From Nocardioides marmoriginsengisoli (GTDB lineage Bacteria; Actinomycetota; Actinomycetes; Propionibacteriales; Nocardioidaceae), in contig NZ_RJSE01000007.1 of the NCBI RefSeq assembly GCF_003725695.1, positions 536,552 to 600,551 of the forward strand: a stretch of 64,000 nt of DNA. The letters run 5' to 3'. The notes beneath the pieces were generated by a model. The model saw only the letters and a list, made by a program, of their open reading frames with translations, had not been told where the DNA came from and searched no databases. Shown here piece by piece: positions 51,908 to 59,819 of this stretch (positions within the stretch are counted from its first letter, which is position 1; the number at the start of each line of letters is the position of its first letter). The translations under genes and the position numbers were made by a program.

Positions 51908-51921
51908 TTTATTCAGTTAAC
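51908..51921. promoter_or_regulatory. Island operator site F
   Basis: TTTATTCAGTTAAC (minus strand GTTAACTGAATAAA), matching TTAACTGATTAA of sites A and D except for one base in the core. It lies 41 bases before the SDR gene start. Confidence 0.5.
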
Positions 51922-51962
51922 GGATTGTGGCATTCTCGAGGGTAGTCGAACGAGGAGCAGTC

Positions 51963-52733
51963 ATGGAGTTCAAGCACGCCGTCGTCACCGGAGCCGCGAG
52001 CGGCATGGGTGCGGTGGAGGTCAGGAACCTGCGGGCGCGCGGGGTGGCCGTGACGGCGCTCGACCTGAGCCCCGAGCTCAAGGGCGCCTACGCCGGTGAT
52101 CCGGGCGTGGTCTGCGAGGTCGGGGACGTCACCGACCTGGCATGGTGCCGATCGGTCCTGGCGGCGGCCGAGACCCGGCAGCCGGTCGACCTGCTCTTCC
52201 ACGCGGCCGGGATCATGCCCGGCGGCGACGTCGCCGACATGGGCGCCGAGCGGATCAACCGGCTCATGGAGATCAACTACGGCGGCACCGTCAACGCGGT
52301 CGACGCCGTGCTGCCGGCGATGCTCGCCCGCGGCTCCGGGCAGATCGTGCTCTTCGGCTCCACGGCGGGGATCGTGCCGAGCCGCAAGTTCGCGGCGTAC
52401 GGCGCGTCGAAGGCGGCGATCAACTACTACGCCGAGGTGCTCGCCCACGAGGCCGCCCCGCAAGGGGTCTCGGTGCTGCTGGTGACCCCGGGGGCCATCC
52501 GGACGCCGCTCCTGCAGCAGGCGTCCGACGGTCCGAAGGCGATCACGGCGATGAGCCCGCGGCTGGCGAAGATCCTGATCGGCGATCCGGAGCGGACCGT
52601 GGCCGCGATCGAGCGCGCGATGCGCCGGCGGAAGAAGCTGGTCCGCCCGAACGGGACCGCGGTCGCGGCGCTGCGGCGAACCTCACCGCGCCTGACCTGG
52701 GCGCTGACCGAGGCGATGGAGAAGCGCTCCTAG
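51963..52733 (+). CDS. Short-chain dehydrogenase/reductase
   Basis: A 256-residue SDR starting with ATG after AGGAG. It has VVTGAASGMGAVEV (8-20), LDLSPE after the second strand, FHAAGIMPGGD in place of NNAG, LFGSTAG and AAYGASKAAINYYAEVL with the YxxxK site. The C-terminal region carries a basic segment (RAMRRRKKLVRPNGTAVAALRR) seen in SDRs that act on membrane lipids. Substrate unknown; it is likely an alcohol or ketone of the island pathway. Confidence 0.87.
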   Translation: MEFKHAVVTGAASGMGAVEVRNLRARGVAVTALDLSPELKGAYAGDPGVVCEVGDVTDLAWCRSVLAAAETRQPVDLLFHAAGIMPGGDVADMGAERINRLMEINYGGTVNAVDAVLPAMLARGSGQIVLFGSTAGIVPSRKFAAYGASKAAINYYAEVLAHEAAPQGVSVLLVTPGAIRTPLLQQASDGPKAITAMSPRLAKILIGDPERTVAAIERAMRRRKKLVRPNGTAVAALRRTSPRLTWALTEAMEKRS

Positions 52734-52763
52734 CTGCCAGGGGCGAGAGAGCGAGGTGGTCCG

Positions 52764-53666
52764 GTGGCCTGCTGCCTCCTGCTGCTCCGCCTGCTCGCGC
52801 CGGTCTCCAGTCGGCTGGGTATCGGCGACCCGGCCCGGGCGCCCCGGCTGCCGGTGGTGCCGATCGCGCTGCTCGGGTTGGTCGAGGCGGCGGTCGCGGT
52901 CGTGCTCGTACGCCGGGCGGACGGCTCGGCGCCCGCGGGTCACCTGCACCACCTGGCCGCGGACCCCGCGGCCGGAGCGATCACCCTGGGGACGGTCTGC
53001 GCCGTCACCCTCACCGCCCTGGTGGCGGTCCTGGGGCTCCGCTGGTCCGGTCGTGCCCGGCATCCGGTCGGGCTCGTCGGTGTCGGCGTCGCCGTCGTGG
53101 CCGCCCTGGTCGCGGTGAGCGGTGCGGCCGCTGCCTCGCACGCACTGATGATGGTCGTCGTCGAGCTGGCCCTGGTCGTCGGGCCGGTGGCGATCGTCGG
53201 CGCCCGGGTGAACGCGGCGCCGGCCGAGGACCTCTGGGTGGTGGTGCGTGGGTTCCTGGCGCTCGCCGCGGCTGCCGTCGCGGGCTTCCTGCTGGTCACG
53301 CTGCACCTGCCGGCGACCCATCACTGGTACCTGGCCGGCGACGGGCTGACGTGGTGGTCAGCGCCGGTGCTGCTGGCCTCGGGGCTGGCGTTCTGGAGCA
53401 GCGTGGTCCGGTTCCGGTTGCCGCCGGGCTGGCGGGCACTGCTCCTGGTCGCCGTGCTGGAGACCGGAGCGGTGATCGGCCTGGTGCTGCTCCTCGCCGG
53501 CGACCGGCTGGTCCCGATGGTGCCGGGAAGCGGTCTGGGTGTGGTCGCGGACCAGCGGCTCGCCGGTGCGGTGATGATGCTCGTCGACCTCGGGCTCCTG
53601 GCCCGCGTGGTGGAGCCGGTGCTGCGTCCCCTGGTGGGCCGGGTGCCCGTGGTCGCCCCGCGCTGA
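52764..53666 (+). CDS. CtaG-like integral membrane protein
   Basis: A 300-residue protein starting with GTG after AGGTGG. About eight hydrophobic helices are predicted. The last third resembles the caa3-type oxidase assembly factor CtaG: HLPATHHWYL, WWSAPVLLASGLAFWSSVV, and VVADQRLAGAVMMLVDLGL (DQxLAGxxM in the family). CtaG proteins help insert copper into cytochrome oxidase. The N-terminal half is more divergent, so this is a distant member. It follows the SDR by 30 bases but has no evident link to the CoA pathway. Confidence 0.62.
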   Translation: MACCLLLLRLLAPVSSRLGIGDPARAPRLPVVPIALLGLVEAAVAVVLVRRADGSAPAGHLHHLAADPAAGAITLGTVCAVTLTALVAVLGLRWSGRARHPVGLVGVGVAVVAALVAVSGAAAASHALMMVVVELALVVGPVAIVGARVNAAPAEDLWVVVRGFLALAAAAVAGFLLVTLHLPATHHWYLAGDGLTWWSAPVLLASGLAFWSSVVRFRLPPGWRALLLVAVLETGAVIGLVLLLAGDRLVPMVPGSGLGVVADQRLAGAVMMLVDLGLLARVVEPVLRPLVGRVPVVAPR

Positions 53667-53668
53667 GC

Positions 53669-53700
53669 CGGGCCCGGGTCGCGGGAACGACCCGAGCCCG
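53669..53700. terminator. Bidirectional terminator hairpin
   Basis: CGGGCCCGGGTCG (53669-53681) and CGACCCGAGCCCG (53688-53700) form a 13-bp stem with one mismatch and a 6-nt loop, exactly between two convergent genes. No T-run is present. Confidence 0.7.
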
Positions 53701-53705
53701 ACGCG

Positions 53706-54716
53706 TCAGTCTCCGAGCACCTCGTCGACACCCGGGATCGCGGACTCGCGGATCCGGTCGCCGAAGGTCTCCAGCCAGCTGAAGCCGACCTTGACCTTGC
53801 GGTCGTCGTCCAGCCGGCGGGTGTGGCCGGCCTGGGCCCGGTAGCCGCCCCAGCGGGCCTCGGTGAAGCCGGCCAGGGTGCCGCCGTCCTCGAGCTCGAA
53901 GGTCCACTGGTTGCCGTCCGGCGCCTTCCAGGTGGCGCGCTGGGCCCAGTCGTTCTCGCCGAGGTCGATGCCGCCGACGCTGCCCGAGGTCATCGAGACC
54001 GGGCCGTCGGCGCTGCAGACGCCGGTGAAGTTGAAGCCCTCGCGGCCGATGCAGAGGTGGCCCCACTCGATCGACCCGTCCTCGTACTCGTTGGCGAACG
54101 CCTGCCAGCCGAGCTGCAGGTCCTTGAAGACCTTGAACTCCTTCCAGTCCATCCCGGCCGGCCAGTACGAGTGGTCGTAGAAGACGAACCCCTCGACGTC
54201 CTGGCCGTCGACGTTGCCCACGACCTTGTAGAGCTCGCTCACGTAGAGGATCGGCTCGTCGTTGTCGGGGGCGAAGATCTGGACGCCGGGGCCGACCAGG
54301 GTGCCGGTGAGCTTGAGGAGACCGTCGTTCTCCTCCCACTCGAACCTGCCCGGAGTGACGTGGAACCTGAAGGCGCCCCCGGACGCGCCGACCTTCTCCA
54401 TCATGGCGCCGTGCAGCAGGACCGACTCGTCGGTGTACTCGCGCTTCACCTCGCCGCGGACGGTGCGGGCGGACTCGGGGTTGATCTGGACAGCGGTCTG
54501 GTCGCACTTCATCAGCCAGAGGCCGGCGGTCATCGGGCCGATGAACTTGCGCTCGAAGACGTGCAGGGTGCCGTCGGCCTCGCGCCAGCCGCCGTACAGG
54601 TAGAGGACCTGCTCGGTGAGGCCGAACGGGGTCCGGGTCGGGTGGTGGACGGCGATCGTCGAGTCGTACGGCGCGGTCAGGGCGCGGTGCTGGAAGTCGC
54701 CGATTTCGGTGGTCAT
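53706..54716 (-). CDS. Uncharacterised protein, paralogue of the gene at 38529
   Basis: A 336-residue soluble protein, AGGAGGAGC before the ATG. It is Trp/Tyr/Phe-rich and probably all-beta. Blocks GPGVQIFAPDNDEPILYVSEL, DVEGFVFYDHSYWPAGMDW, ANEYEDGSIEWGHLCIGREGF match the protein at 38529-39545, about a third of residues in this section by eye. An N-terminal RALTAPYDSTIAVHHPTRTPFG segment is not shared. No catalytic motif is recognised. It is divergent from a TetR gene with repeated operators, so expression is probably repressed until a ligand appears. Confidence 0.72.
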   Translation of the reverse strand: MTTEIGDFQHRALTAPYDSTIAVHHPTRTPFGLTEQVLYLYGGWREADGTLHVFERKFIGPMTAGLWLMKCDQTAVQINPESARTVRGEVKREYTDESVLLHGAMMEKVGASGGAFRFHVTPGRFEWEENDGLLKLTGTLVGPGVQIFAPDNDEPILYVSELYKVVGNVDGQDVEGFVFYDHSYWPAGMDWKEFKVFKDLQLGWQAFANEYEDGSIEWGHLCIGREGFNFTGVCSADGPVSMTSGSVGGIDLGENDWAQRATWKAPDGNQWTFELEDGGTLAGFTEARWGGYRAQAGHTRRLDDDRKVKVGFSWLETFGDRIRESAIPGVDEVLGD

Positions 54717-54758
54717 TGCGTTGCTCCTCCTGGGGTGAGCACGGGCTGGTCGTACTGG

Positions 54759-54800
54759 CTAGTCACTAGACACTATGTCTTGTGAATGGACACTCTGTAC
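54759..54800. promoter_or_regulatory. TetR operators in the 53706/tetR divergent promoter
   Basis: Three related elements are packed here: CTAGT-C-ACTAG (54759-54769), AGACA-CTA-TGTCT (54768-54780, perfect arms) and a degenerate copy, GGACACTCTGTAC, exactly 20 bases further (54788-54800). A -10-like TACACT at 54801-54806 lies 7 bases before GTG 54814. Confidence 0.6.
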
Positions 54801-54813
54801 TACACTCGCCGCC

Positions 54814-55431
54814 GTGTCCACCACCTCCCGCGGAACGCTGCGCCAGCAGCAGAAGGCCGCGACCCGGCAGCTGCTGCTCGACGAGGCGACCCGGTGCGCC
54901 GCGGAGCACGGGTACGGCGCGATGACGGTGGAGCAGGTGGTGGCCGGTGCCGGGGTCAGCCGAGCGACCTTCTACCTGCACTTCTCGGGCAAGTCCGAGC
55001 TCGCCCGCGCCGTGATCGACGACCTCCGGCAGCGCTCCGCGGGCCTGCTGCCGCCGCAGGCGCTGCACGAGCTCGGCCGCGACGAGCTGGTCGTCACCGC
55101 GCGCCGGATGATCGGCTACTACCGGGAGGAGATCGACGCCTTCAAGCTCTGGCACGAGGCCTCGGCGATGGAGCCGGGGCTCGAGGAGGCGATCGACGCG
55201 ACCCGCTCACTCTTCGTCGGCGGCCTGCTCGGCGACACGACCTGGCCCTCGGCGGCGGTGGCCCGGCGCGCGAACCTGGTCCTGGCGCTGATGTTCTTCC
55301 AGCTCGAGCGGATCTGCTTCGGTTGGTTCGTCTCCGGGTGGCCGATGCAGGAGGCCGAGGTGGTCGACGAGGTGGTGCGCTCCTGGGAGGGCCACTACCT
55401 GCCGCGGCTGCGCGAGCTGCACGGCGGCTGA
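54814..55431 (+). CDS. TetR family transcriptional regulator
   Basis: A 205-residue repressor. The helix-turn-helix is at 15-60: KAATRQLLLDEATRCAAEHGYGAMTVEQVVAGAGVSRATFYLHFSGKSEL. The C-terminal ligand domain is helical with EIDAFKLWHEASAMEPGLEEAI. The GTG at 54814 is chosen because a TACACT box sits 7 bases upstream, which would make a leaderless mRNA; a start at 54775 would lie inside the operator. It probably controls itself and the divergent gene at 53706. Confidence 0.88.
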   Translation: MSTTSRGTLRQQQKAATRQLLLDEATRCAAEHGYGAMTVEQVVAGAGVSRATFYLHFSGKSELARAVIDDLRQRSAGLLPPQALHELGRDELVVTARRMIGYYREEIDAFKLWHEASAMEPGLEEAIDATRSLFVGGLLGDTTWPSAAVARRANLVLALMFFQLERICFGWFVSGWPMQEAEVVDEVVRSWEGHYLPRLRELHGG

Positions 55432-55541
55432 GCGACCTGGTGGCGCCGGGCCGTGAGGCGCAGCGCCGGCGGCGAAATCAGCCGGCGAATTCTCTGTGGA
55501 TACCGTCAGCGGGGAACCGCCGCGCGTCTACCGTAGGTCGG

Positions 55542-58352
55542 GTGCGGCCCCCACTCTCGGCCTCGGCCTCTCGGACCCTGGTCGAGCGCGACCTCGAACT
55601 CGGGCTGCTCGACGGCATCCTGACCGCCGCCGTCGGCGGCCGCGGCGGCTCGGCCCGGGTCCTCGGTCCGGCGGGCGTCGGCAAGACCTCGCTGGTCCGC
55701 GCCCTCGGTGAGCACGCCCGGGACGCCGGTGCCCGGTCCTGGCTCACCTCGGCCGGGCAGCTGGAGGCGCGGGTGCCCTTCGGGGTGGTGCGCCGGCTCC
55801 TCGACGAACCGGTCCGTGCGGTCACGCCCGAGCACCGGCAGGCACTCGCCGCCGGCCCGGCCCGGCTGGCCCTGCACGAGCTCTGGGGAGGCGGGGGCGC
55901 ACGCGCCGAGCCTCCGGCCCAGGGCGACATGGTGCACAGCCTCGGCTGGCTGCTCACCGACCTGGTGGCCTCGGGTCCGGTCCTGCTCGGCGTCGACGAC
56001 GCGCAGTGGGCCGACGAGGAGTCGCTGCTCTTCCTGGGCTCGTTGCGCGATCGGCTGCCCGGGCTCCCGGTCGCGCTGGTGGTCTCCGCTCGCGACGAGT
56101 CCGTCGACCGGACGCCGGCGATGTCCGCGCTCGTCGCCGACCGCGACGCCGTGGTGCTGCGCCTCGGCCCGTTGTCGGCCGCCGGCGTCGACGCGGTGCT
56201 CGTCCAGGCCTGGGGATCGGTGCCCGACGGCGCGGCTGCCGCGGTGCTCGACGTCACCGGCGGGAACCCGTTCCTGGTGCACGCCCTCGCCGGCGCACTC
56301 GCGGACGCTCCGGTCGTCGGTGCCGACCAGGTCCGCGCTGCCGTCCCGGCCTCGGTGGTCGACCTGATGGTCGCTCGGCTGACCGGTCTCTCAGCGGCGG
56401 AGCAGGCACTGGCACGGGCGATCGCCGTCCTCGACGACACCGCCCTGCCGGTCGCCGCCGCGCTGGCGGACGACGACGTGGACGCCGAGACAGCCGATCG
56501 TCTGCGTCGCGCGGGACTGCTCGCCGAGGACGGCGGCCTCCGGTTCCGGCACGCACTGCTCCGCTCGGCGGTGTACGCCGTGATCGGCCCTGACGTCCGC
56601 GACGAGCTGCACCGGCGAGCGGCCCGGATCCTGGCCGCCCAGCCGGGGCCGGACCTCTCCGCCGCGGCGGCGCACCTGCTCGCCTCGTCGGGTGTCGGCG
56701 ACCCCTGGGCGGTGGGCGTGCTGCGCCAGGCGGCCGCCGCCGCGATCGGGGTCGGGGCACCGCAGTCGGCGATGGCGCTGCTGCAGCGGGCCGTGGCCGA
56801 ACCTCCTCCCGAGGACGACCTGGCCGAGGTGCTGCACGAGCTCGGCCTGGCCCAGCTGCGGGCGTTCGATCCCGGCTGCGCGCAGACGCTGGCCCGGGCG
56901 CACGCGCTCACCCCGGACCCCGTGCTGCGGGCGCTGCGGGCACTGCCGCTGGCTGCGGCGTACGGGTTCGGGGGACGGCACGTCGACGCGGCGGACCTCC
57001 TCGGCAGCACCCTCGACGAAGTCCGCGGGGGCGACCGTGAGCTCGAGCTGACCCTGGTCGCCACCTGGGCCGCCGTCGCGCTGCTGGTCCCGGACCGCGT
57101 CGCGGGGGCCCGGGAACGGCTGGCCGAGGTCGCCGACCTGCCGGGTGCGACACCGGCGGAGCGACTGGTCCTGATCCAGCAGGTGTTCGTCGCCGCCAGC
57201 GCCAACGAGCCGGCGGCGAAGATCGGCGACCTGATCGGCCGGGTGATCGGGGACGGCACCGCGTCGGAGCAGTCGATGGAGAGCGGCGCCTGGGTGTGGC
57301 CGCGCCTGTTCCTCGGCCGGATCGGCGAGTACGACGAGGTCCGCCGGCAGACCGACACGGGCCTGGCCCTCGCCGAGGCCAACGGGTCGGTGGCCGGGAT
57401 GATCGCGGCGCACTTCGTGCGGGCGCTCGCCGAGGCCGACGCCGGCCGGCTGCCCGAGGCGGAGCAGCACTTCCAGGCGATGCTCGCGCACCACGACGGC
57501 GGGCTGCTGATCCAGATGCTCGGGCACAGCGGCCTGGCGCAGACGCTGGCCCGGCAGGGGCGGGTCGCCGAGGCCCGCGCGATCCTGGACCGGTTCCCCG
57601 CCGAGCTGGATCCGGCCACGCCGGTCACCGGCGCCGCCCTGGTCTGGGACGCCCGGTCCCAGGTATGCCGGGCCGAGGGTGACGACGCCGGGGCGCTGGC
57701 GGCGGCGGAGCGGCTGCACGCGCTGCTCGGCGCGCTGGGTGCCGACTCCCCGACGTGGGTGCCGTGGCGACCGGTCGCGATCGACGCGTTGCGTTCGCTC
57801 GACCGCCTTCCGGAGGCGCGGACGCTCGCGGAGGAGCACCTGGCGGCCTGCGAGGCCAGCGGTGTCCGGCACCTGGTCGGCGAGGCGTTCTGCCTGCTCG
57901 GCAGCGTGACGGCGGACCCGGCCGAGGGCATCGCGCTGGCGCGCCGCGGTGTCGAGGTGCTCGCGGAGAGCGGCAGCGGGCTGCGTGCCGGTGCGGGCGA
58001 GCTCACCCTCGGCGCGCTGCTCCGCCGGGACGGCGCCAAGGCGGCGGCGCGGGAGCACCTGCGGACCGCGGCCGACCTGCTGGACGGCGCCGGCGCCGTA
58101 CCGCTGGCCGACTACGCCCGTGCCGAGCTGGCTGCTACCGGGGTCCGGCTCTCCCGCTCGGATCCGCGGACACTGACGCCCAGCGAGCGCCGTGTCGTCG
58201 AGCTCGCCCTCGCCGGGTCCGGCAACCGCGAGATCGCGGCCCGGTTGCACGTCACCCGGAAGACCGTCGAGACGCACCTGTCGGCGGCGTACCGGAAGCT
58301 CGGGATCCGCAGCCGCGACGAGCTCACCGCCGGTCACCTCGAACCCCGCTGA
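55542..58352 (+). CDS. LuxR-family ATPase regulator (LAL type)
   Basis: A 936-residue regulator. The AAA-type ATPase domain begins with RTLVERDLELGLLDGIL, Walker A GPAGVGKTS (42-50), and Walker B VLLGVDDAQWAD (about 147-158). A long helical middle follows with TPR-like repeats. The C-terminus is a LuxR DNA-binding domain: LTPSERRVVELALAGSGNREIAARL then TRKTVETHLSAAYRKLGI. LAL proteins activate catabolic or secondary-metabolite genes after binding a ligand. The GTG at 55542 directly starts the ATPase domain. It lies between two TetR-controlled regions without overlap. Confidence 0.88.
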   Translation: MRPPLSASASRTLVERDLELGLLDGILTAAVGGRGGSARVLGPAGVGKTSLVRALGEHARDAGARSWLTSAGQLEARVPFGVVRRLLDEPVRAVTPEHRQALAAGPARLALHELWGGGGARAEPPAQGDMVHSLGWLLTDLVASGPVLLGVDDAQWADEESLLFLGSLRDRLPGLPVALVVSARDESVDRTPAMSALVADRDAVVLRLGPLSAAGVDAVLVQAWGSVPDGAAAAVLDVTGGNPFLVHALAGALADAPVVGADQVRAAVPASVVDLMVARLTGLSAAEQALARAIAVLDDTALPVAAALADDDVDAETADRLRRAGLLAEDGGLRFRHALLRSAVYAVIGPDVRDELHRRAARILAAQPGPDLSAAAAHLLASSGVGDPWAVGVLRQAAAAAIGVGAPQSAMALLQRAVAEPPPEDDLAEVLHELGLAQLRAFDPGCAQTLARAHALTPDPVLRALRALPLAAAYGFGGRHVDAADLLGSTLDEVRGGDRELELTLVATWAAVALLVPDRVAGARERLAEVADLPGATPAERLVLIQQVFVAASANEPAAKIGDLIGRVIGDGTASEQSMESGAWVWPRLFLGRIGEYDEVRRQTDTGLALAEANGSVAGMIAAHFVRALAEADAGRLPEAEQHFQAMLAHHDGGLLIQMLGHSGLAQTLARQGRVAEARAILDRFPAELDPATPVTGAALVWDARSQVCRAEGDDAGALAAAERLHALLGALGADSPTWVPWRPVAIDALRSLDRLPEARTLAEEHLAACEASGVRHLVGEAFCLLGSVTADPAEGIALARRGVEVLAESGSGLRAGAGELTLGALLRRDGAKAAAREHLRTAADLLDGAGAVPLADYARAELAATGVRLSRSDPRTLTPSERRVVELALAGSGNREIAARLHVTRKTVETHLSAAYRKLGIRSRDELTAGHLEPR

Positions 58353-58416
58353 TCCGAGGACGCCGCAACGACCGCCCGTCCGGAGGGCGCGGACAGGTGG
58401 TGGAGGCCGAGGTGAG

Positions 58417-58436
58417 ATAGTAGGGCGTCCTAGTAT
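58417..58436. promoter_or_regulatory. 20-bp imperfect palindrome before the hydroxyacyl-CoA dehydrogenase
   Basis: Arms ATAGTAGG (58417-58424) and CCTAGTAT (58429-58436), 7 of 8 bases complementary, separated by GCGT. It ends 26 bases before the GTG start, in a short AT-rich stretch, so it is a likely repressor site of a fatty-acid regulator. Confidence 0.5.
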
Positions 58437-58462
58437 TTCGTTCGTGCAGGGAGGCGTGTGAC

Positions 58463-59308
58463 GTGAACAAGGTAGGTGTCGTCGGCTGCGGCCTGATGGG
58501 AGCCGGGATCGCCGAGGTGTGCGCCCGGGCGGAGCGCGACGTGATCGTGGTCGAGACGAGCGACGCCGGTGTCGCCGCCGGCACCAAGCGGCTGCGCACG
58601 TCGCTCGACCGGGCCGCGGCACGCGGCAAGATCGCCAGCGCCGACGCGGTGTTCGCGCGGATCGCGGTGACCTCCGACCTGGACGCGCTGCACGACCGCG
58701 ACCTGGTCGTCGAGGCGATCGTCGAGAGCGAGACGGAGAAGGTCGACCTCTTCCAGCGTCTCGACGCGATCGTGACCTCGCCGGATGCGATCCTCGCCTC
58801 CAACACCTCCTCGATCCCGATCATGAAGCTCGGCGTCGCCACCGGCCGGCCCGAGAACGTGCTCGGCATCCACTTCTTCAACCCGGTCCCGGTGCTGTCG
58901 CTGGTCGAGCTGGTGCCCAGCCTGCTGACCGCCAAGGAGACGACCGAGCGTGCGCGGGAGTTCGTCGAGAAGGGCTTGAGCAAGACCGCGATCGACTGCC
59001 AGGACCGGGCCGGCTTCGTCGTGAACGCGCTGCTGATCCCGTTCGTGCTCTCCGCGATCCGGATGCTCGAGTCGGGATTCGCGACGGCCGAGGACATCGA
59101 CCGCGGGCTCGTGCTCGGTGCCGCGCACCCGCAGGGACCGCTCGCCCTCGCCGACCTGATCGGCCTGGACACGACCCAGGCGATCGCCGGGTCGCTGTAC
59201 GAGGAGTTCAAGGAGCCGCTGTACGCATCCCCGCCGCTGCTCGGCCGGATGGTCGACGCGGGTCTCCTCGGCCGCAAGTCCGGCCGAGGCTTCTTCACCT
59301 ACGAGTGA
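58463..59308 (+). CDS. 3-hydroxybutyryl-CoA dehydrogenase family (FadB2-like)
   Basis: A 281-residue (S)-3-hydroxyacyl-CoA dehydrogenase, GTG start with GGAGG upstream. NAD site GVVGCGLMGAGIA (GxGxxG 8-13), Asp/Glu at VVETSD, SNTSSIPI, and the catalytic His in GIHFFNPVP with Glu in VELVPS. The C-terminal domain has VVNALLIPFVLSAIRMLESG, and HPQGPLALADLIGLD. Mycobacterial FadB2 oxidises acetoacetyl-type short substrates, so it may serve general beta-oxidation or polyhydroxybutyrate metabolism. Single gene behind a palindromic operator. Confidence 0.92.
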   Translation: MNKVGVVGCGLMGAGIAEVCARAERDVIVVETSDAGVAAGTKRLRTSLDRAAARGKIASADAVFARIAVTSDLDALHDRDLVVEAIVESETEKVDLFQRLDAIVTSPDAILASNTSSIPIMKLGVATGRPENVLGIHFFNPVPVLSLVELVPSLLTAKETTERAREFVEKGLSKTAIDCQDRAGFVVNALLIPFVLSAIRMLESGFATAEDIDRGLVLGAAHPQGPLALADLIGLDTTQAIAGSLYEEFKEPLYASPPLLGRMVDAGLLGRKSGRGFFTYE

Positions 59309-59320
59309 TCCGCCGGCGGA

Positions 59321-59749
59321 TCAGACCGGCAGCGCACCCTCGGCGTACTGCTCGACGTACTCGCCGCTCGGCGGGATCGGCTTGATGATGTCGATCAGCA
59401 CGCCGTTGGGGTCGCTGGTGATGAAGTGGCGCTGGCCGAAGGGCTCGTCGCGCAGCTCCAGCAGGATCGGCAGGCCGGCCGCGCGCAGGCGCTCGTAGGC
59501 GCTGTCCGGGTCCTCGACCTCGAAGTTCAGCAGCAGCCCGCCGGCAACCTGTCCGCGGGCGACGGCGGGGATGGTCTGGTTGGCGCCGTCGAGGACGGCC
59601 AGGTTCACCCGCGGGTCGTCGGGCAGCTGCAGGTGCACGTACCAGTCGGCGGTGAACAGTGCCCGGAAGCCGAAGTGCTCCTGGTAGAAGTCCGCCGTCC
59701 CGGCCACGTCGGTGGTCATCACGACGGGGTAGTAGCTCGTCACCTTCAC
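59321..59749 (-). CDS. VOC/glyoxalase family protein
   Basis: A 142-residue vicinal-oxygen-chelate protein with two beta-alpha-beta-beta-beta modules: [23 protein letters not shown], then [23 protein letters not shown] and [22 protein letters not shown] metal triad of His/Glu type is only partly visible. Relatives include bleomycin-resistance and dioxygenase-like proteins. It is divergent from, and probably repressed by, the TetR protein at 59820. Confidence 0.85.
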   Translation of the reverse strand: MKVTSYYPVVMTTDVAGTADFYQEHFGFRALFTADWYVHLQLPDDPRVNLAVLDGANQTIPAVARGQVAGGLLLNFEVEDPDSAYERLRAAGLPILLELRDEPFGQRHFITSDPNGVLIDIIKPIPPSGEYVEQYAEGALPV

Positions 59750-59767
59750 GATCGATCCTCTCTAGTA

Positions 59768-59784
59768 ACATACAGACTGTATGT
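59768..59784. promoter_or_regulatory. TetR operator 1, perfect 17-bp palindrome
   Basis: ACATACAG-A-CTGTATGT is perfectly symmetric and sits 19 bases before the VOC start, where it would block that promoter. Confidence 0.75.
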
Positions 59785-59798
59785 ACGCTGACCGTAAC

Positions 59799-59819
59799 TT
59801 ACAGACAGGCTGTATGTAA
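59799..59819. promoter_or_regulatory. TetR operator 2, 21-bp near-palindrome
   Basis: Arms TTACAGACAG and CTGTATGTAA around a central G, 9 of 10 bases complementary. It has the same core as operator 1, 33 bases away centre to centre (about three helical turns), and it abuts the tetR ATG. Confidence 0.75.

Noticed and set aside
54786-58352. A 1188-codon frame extending the LuxR-family regulator upstream through the TetR gene
   Set aside because: The first 250 codons are an out-of-frame reading of the TetR gene; the ATPase domain begins at GTG 55542.
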